Below are positions 58,690-64,000 of a stretch of 64,000 bases of DNA, piece after piece (the first letter of the stretch is position 1; the number at the start of each line of letters is the position of its first letter). The position numbers and the translations under genes are program-made. The stretch spans positions 558,001 to 622,000 of the forward strand of contig JAVHJL010000007.1 of the NCBI GenBank assembly GCA_036971715.1, read 5' to 3'. Source of the DNA: Arthrobotrys musiformis (Eukaryota > Ascomycota > Orbiliomycetes > Orbiliales > Orbiliaceae). The notes below the pieces were generated by a model, which searched no databases, was not told where the DNA came from, and was given only the letters and a program-made list of their open reading frames with translations.

Positions 58690-61073
58690 ATGGCCAACGA
58701 CGGTGTACATACTGCTTTTACCAGGGCATCCAGACGACGCTCCTGCAACGAATGCCGCACCCGGCGGACACGATGCGAACTGAAGAGTCAGCCCGATGGG
58801 TCCATGAAATGTCTCTGGTGTATTAAGTACGGTAAGGAGTGCGATCTGCCGGACGACGAGTCTCTCCAGCAGAACACTCCAAGACCACCAAATGATGGGT
58901 TAGTATATATACCAAGATTCATAATTTCCCTTAGTTTGTCCCACAAAAATGCATGTATAGGCAGCGTGGCTAAATCATTCGTCTTGAAAAAATTATATCT
59001 TTTTATGAGTAGTTCTATGATTATGAACGGACAAACGTCCGCTCATGCGGGCTTTCAGCTTTCCGATCAATCCTTTCTCCCCACCGAAGAGTCGAGAGAA
59101 AAAATCCTACGTATCCGTCAGAACATCACGGAAAATAACTATCAACCCTGGACAGACATAGAGGGCACGGACAAGTTGTACATCGACCCGCCGCTCGCAA
59201 AATACATTGAAAACGATCTCTTCTTTACCAAAATACAACCCTACATCCCAATAATTACCAGGCAATATGTAAAGACAAACAAGATATCCCCACTCTTGCG
59301 CGCCGCCATGTATGGCGTAGCTGCACGATTGAACGGGGTTCTTGTTTCAAGTCGAGACTTTGTCCATATTAAGCAAGTCCTACATGCACAGCTTATGAGG
59401 TTGATGAACAATTATAAGCCGTCTCTACAGGCATTGATGGCTTTAACGTTGATTCATCTTACTGTCGAGCTACAGACTGAAGGAATCCATGATACAGAAG
59501 CATGGCCGATCAGGCTTGGGATGGTGAGTAAAAATATCACTCATAGAACTTTTGCAATTAATGTCTTTCAAAAGTTAATCTCGAGATGTACGGGTACAGG
59601 CAGTCCGAATGGCACTGGAACTGAAACTTCACAGGCGGTCAGCCCAAAGCAAGTACTCGGAAGATATGCAAGAGATGCGAAGGCGGCTATTCTGGGCCGT
59701 CTTCATCAAAGACCGATGGTATGTTCGATCGCCGTATCGGAGATTGCATCTGCGTTTTCCCAACAGAAAATTTATCTGACGTTGCAAAACTTTTGTCAGG
59801 ACGAGCACTGGAAAGGGATATCCTCTCATGATATCTTACGACGACATTGATCTCGACTTCCCAGATGTTAGAAACCTCGACCCAGGTTTCGAAGACACAA
59901 AGCATCACTTCTTCGTCGAGTTGATACAACAAGCGATCGTACTTGGTAAATGTAACTCCGTCGCATACCGCGCGGATAGATTTACACATGTTACAAAGGA
60001 ACAATTCCGCAATGCCCAAGATTCCATAGCGGAGCTTGAGAGTCGGCTTCGCAGATTCCAGACAATCTGCAAAGACTATGACAGCCAGGCAACTCTAGCA
60101 TTAAACTATGCTGCACTGAAACTAATATTCTACTATCCTTTCTTTCAGCCCGCTAATCCTGAGGAGAAGGTTAAAGCGGCAGGGTTCTTGCAGGATACCG
60201 TCAAGCTCCGAAGGGAGTTGGCTGAAGCTGCAGTCTATGCCCTTGGGTATGCGAGTAAGGAATTAGTCCACAGCTGCCCTGCAATATGGGGTATTGGCTA
60301 CTATGCCCAGGTTCGCTGCTTTTTAGCAGCGTTGAGTATCAAGCTAGAGACAGCCATCGACTATTCCCAGCTGCTACGAGAGGAAGCTGACAAGGCCTGC
60401 GACAAGGTTGTGGATATCGCCAGGCACATGTGTGAAGAGAAGAGATGGAGCTTCAGACTTATGTCTGGGACACTGGTGTTATTCTGCGAAAATGTTGCAG
60501 ATGAGAGAAAGAAAGCTTTGTCACCATCAATGCACGATGCTGGCTCTGATGTTACACTCAGCCCACAACAAACCGATGCTAGCTCTACCTCCTCGCAAAA
60601 ACCAATACGGAAGCCGAAGAGGAGCCGGGAAGAATACCATCATCCAGCTTCGCATGATCTGCACTCACTTTCACTCGATGTCCAAGGTGCCCAAAACTAC
60701 GATATGCGAATGCACATGGCCTCGGCCTTCCAAGGGGATGAATACACTATATCTCCGGTGGACCCGTACTCCAACGCCTATACACCGACGTATTCTAGTT
60801 CTTCGATTGTAGACGAATCTTTCAACATGATACCAGAAGGAGCCACGAGTTACCCCATGATGACCAACGATGCGGGGTTTGGAGGTCTGAACAGTTGGGA
60901 CATGGGAACTATGTTCCAACAAGATTTCGATATCTTCAAGTAGGTGTTTACTGGTATTTAATCGTCAGAGTGGGGGAAATCTAACATGTGAACAAAATGC
61001 TTGCAGCTGGCGGACGATGGAACAATTCCACGATTCGAATGGGGTTCCGAAAACCCATGACCAATATCCCTGA
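58690..61073 (+). CDS. Zn2Cys6 transcription factor with fungal-specific regulatory domain
   Basis: Five exons, 58690-58898, 59010-59523, 59600-59718, 59800-60939 and 61007-61073, join in phase to give 682 aa. The zinc cluster is CNECRTRRTRC...CLWCIKYGKEC (CX2CX6CX11CX2CX6C, residues 19-51). The fungal transcription-factor middle domain is restored by splicing: ALMALTLIHL, GM | AVRMALELKLHR, EMRRRLFWAVFIKDRW and then PLMISYDDIDLDFP. The acceptor at 59599 rather than the later CACAG is chosen because it gives this conserved frame. The C-terminus is disordered and Ser/Tyr/Asp-rich. The last exon ends DIFNWRTMEQFHDSNG. If that last intron is retained, a TAG ends the protein at 60943. Target genes are unknown. 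Resemblance to the cutinase/fatty-acid regulator group is only impressionistic. Confidence 0.9.
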
Positions 61074-64000
61074 AAAAGTGTGCTGTGTACATATGTGCAT
61101 GCATGTAAGAGCGTTGATATCGTTCTAGGCACATGCCGAGGCGGGAAAATCCTCACGACCCTATTGCTCAACGCTGAAGTTTTGGCGGTTTATGTTCGTT
61201 CATTCATTCGAGCTCATTCCTTTTTAGCTAATATCATGGTATCGGATCTGGCGCCAAGGTTTAACAGCATCAATTGGGTTTTTTTGTCCTCAAATAATGT
61301 TTATATTTAGGACCCAAGATTCATCAGATTGGGTTTTTGTCTTTTTTTTTTCATGTTTCCCTCTCTTTCTCACACGGGTAATGAATGTTGGATGTACGAA
61401 AGTTTGTACGACAGCGACCCTTTCGGTTACATTGTAGCACGTTATATTAAAAAATAATATTCTGTAGGATTCTTAACAAGACAAAAAACAAGAGCCCGGG
61501 TTTTGGTCTTTTTGTACGGGTATATGCAAAGTATTAGTAATTGGGCTCTCTCATGCACGTAATCGGCAAGTTGGCCTAGCGAAGTGCATTGCGTCTAGGG
61601 TGGAGTTCTGTGGAGTTTCCGGTTGGGATCCGAGTTGACTGCGGTTCCGAAGTCCCGTCAAACACCGACTAAAATAGCCTACAATATATTAGGTCTTATG
61701 GTTATTGATAACGAACTGCCACTATTGCTAACGCTTTCAAGTAAGGGGGGGCTAATAGGCGGATATAAACCGACATGTGGACAACTGATACCTATCAGAT
61801 AGCAATCCACGAGCACTTGCAAAATAAGTAGGTAAGTCAATGTAGCTAAGATTATATATCTTGTCCCATCTTCTTTTGCACACATGCTTACGTAGATCCT
61901 AGAACATCCGTACATAAAGTTCTTATGAGGAAAGTCGGAATTCGTTATCGTCCACCGCCAGCCAAGTTTTTCTTAACTGCGAAGTCACCAAAATTTCGTA
62001 TTTGTTTGGCTGAAACTCACAAGCCTCTTGGCCCCAGAACAAGCTTACGAGCTGAGAAACAACCCAGCCGAATACTACCAACTTGGCAGGAATACCGAGA
62101 GTATTGGCGGTATACAAGCAAAATGAAGCATCGATAAGCATACCTAAGAAAAAATATTAGTTGGGTTTGTTCGATGGGTTTAACCAACTGTGTGGTCTTG
62201 GATCTGCGAGTGGGATCCACTGTGCATGGAACTAGCATGGGTTTTATTTCTGGGCATCATCCATATCACGGCCAAAAGAACCTCGTTTTGCCGCTTTTTA
62301 GGTTTCTTGCTCAGGAATCACGATTGCAAATGTGCGATTGTCTTGTTCATTCGGGATCCCATGGACCGTCTTTTGCATATCATATCCTGTTGTTTCCGTC
62401 GTTCTATGGCATATAGCAGGGGATTACGCAGCATCGCAGGTTCATTTTGTCGAAACAACCAAAAAAAATTTAAAACATCACCACCATGATGCTTGATGAT
62501 GTCTAAGGCCTGCAAGGTCATCCCACGCTCTGGCCCATCCTCCGAAATTTCTTCTCGGTCCACGGCCGGAAAGTGAAGGGATAGAGCACACGGCGCAGTG
62601 ATATGCAAGGGTTTGGACTCTCGGCACCGCCAACAAGGCTAATTCATTGGCCGTGATGGGCTTGTTGGATGAGAAAAACAGGCGAATCTGGGAGGGTCGA
62701 AAAGGAAAAAAAAAAAAAAAAAAAAAAAAAAAAACGTGTGAAGTCGCAGCTTGGTCTGTGAAATCGGTCGAGGTCCACCAGACGTGTATGAAGTATTTAT
62801 CAGTATTGCTTTTCCCCTTGTATGAACTTGTGAAAATTTTCTTCTCCCTTTTTTCTTTCACCGGTCGACCCTATGGTCTCCTAAATCTCCTCCTCCCCCA
62901 ATCGACTTCACATTCGCCTGTAACAAGTCAACCGACAATAAAAGGCCCTTCTTTCCTTTGCAGCCGCGAATTTCCGGGGTACTTTGACCAGGAGGCTTGC
63001 AAGTGTGCACCTGAAGGGGTTGTTTGCTCACATACTTTATTATTCATCGTCGCTATCACTTATCGATTGGTTCGTGCATACAACTTAATTCTCGGCCGCT
63101 GTACATACCTCACTGCATCTGGCGCAACGACGTCAACCATTCATTTCCCTCCAACAAATCCCAATCAACCCAACGTAGCTAACCTCCCTCGTGGGACCAT
63201 CGCAAACCCACCCTTCTTCCTTCTCTTCCTCCATCAACCACCCTCTCAGACCCTACCGTACCTTCATCCCATCACATCCTACGTCAATTCATTCCCTCAG
63301 CCTAGTAGGGTAAGAAACTCCCTTCAACTCTCGCTAGTTTTTTCGAACGAGCGCTTCTCGGTTCCTACCGGGCTTGAACAGGCAGGTCAGAACTCTAACT
63401 TTTGTTGATAGTGACGTTTATTTGGTGCAACTAGTACAAACCACGCCGGCTGTTACATCGACAAGGAAAACTGAGAAAGGGAAGAGAAAGAGAGAAGAAG
63501 AGAAGAAGAAAAAGTTTAGTATCTAAAAAAAACAAAAGAATACCATCTGTCTATTTTTTTTCTTCTTTTCTTTCTTTCCTTCTGCTGCCTTTCTATTTCT
63601 TCGTTTCCTTAGTTTTTGTTCTTTTTTCTATTTCGTTACCAGCCCCAAAAAGGACGGCAAAGCGGCATCAACGACCAAAAGCAACCCATACCGGTGCTAT
63701 TCTTGACGCATACATTCCTTGCAAGGGACTTGCGCAACTGCATCGGACGCAGCTGTCAATGCCACCCCGGTAGCCTTGTCTAAACCCTTCGGACTAGTCA
63801 CACCTCTCTCTGTGTTTGCCCCTCGCTGTCTGCCGGTGATACGGCATTTCTTAAGCTCCGAGTTCCTCCTAGCGCATGCATAACCGTTCACAACTTTCGC
63901 CGCAGCTAGAGTGGGTTGCTTTTATATTCAAGAAGCCCCCGTAAGGACCTCAATTCACTCATTACTCGTCATTCGTCACATCATCGAAAACAAGAAGAAA
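61074..64000. other. right-edge region without supported genes
   Basis: Starts with the 3' region of the Zn2Cys6 gene. A poly-A run of about 29 nt lies at 62706-62734. A long CT-rich and AG-rich stretch (about 63160-63660) and the CA/AG-rich final 60 nt look like a promoter and leader for a plus-strand gene beginning beyond the window. Open frames here (62647-63408 +, 63697-63891 -) have no family features. Confidence 0.4.
62706..62734. repeat. poly-A homopolymer
   Basis: An uninterrupted A run of about 29 nt, the longest homopolymer in the window. Confidence 0.9.

Noticed and set aside
62647..63408. 253-aa plus-strand open frame with a Lys run
   Set aside because: It reads through the poly-A tract and promoter-like CT-rich DNA. 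No conserved features.

Overview
The window looks like nuclear DNA of a filamentous ascomycete (Pezizomycotina). It has genes on both strands with long gaps between them, short GT-AG introns (mostly about 45-110 nt), two fungal Zn2Cys6 regulators, a vacuolar-type Ca2+ pump, GH55 and GH31 glycosidases, an AIM6-like protein and a fungal LCCL membrane protein. The order or genus cannot be set from the sequence. Exon models were built by hand from splice signals, phase and family similarity recalled from memory. No transcript or database evidence was available.

Layout. 0.2-8.7 kb: a 782-aa membrane protein preceded by an overlapping upstream ORF, an AIM6-like phosphodiesterase-fold protein in six exons, and a short-chain dehydrogenase. 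10.1-13.9 kb (-): PMC1/PMCA-type Ca2+-ATPase. 17.8-19.4 kb (-): five-exon cinnamyl/ADH6-type alcohol dehydrogenase. 22.1-31 kb: a gene-poor stretch with lineage-specific-looking genes, namely a Gag-like zinc-knuckle gene (-), a short coiled-coil gene whose downstream frame carries stops (+), and an unrecognised 259-aa protein (+). 31.8-36.4 kb (+): a coiled-coil repeat protein, a Gly/Asn/Gln-rich protein with a 15-nt first exon, and a 111-aa protein. 36.7-44 kb: aminopeptidase Y (-), an inositol/sugar transporter (+) and the LCCL protein (+). 44.3-51.9 kb (-): a membrane-anchored GH55 beta-1,3-glucanase and a ten-exon GH31 alpha-glucosidase. 53.5-61.1 kb: two divergent Zn2Cys6 transcription factors. 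The first of these is broken into seven exons, one only 22 nt long, so its zinc cluster is hard to see.

How the genes may work together. The GH55 enzyme, the GH31 enzyme and the two regulators form a run that could be a small glucan-use neighbourhood. That is inference from position only. Vacuolar or storage functions (Ca2+ pump, aminopeptidase Y, inositol-type transporter) are scattered and need not be linked. I found no CRISPR, rRNA, convincing tRNA, riboswitch or intact transposon. No clear undescribed multi-gene system stands out. The most unusual items are the micro-exon regulator, the solitary Gag-like gene and the coiled-coil gene with CpA-to-TpA-type stops.
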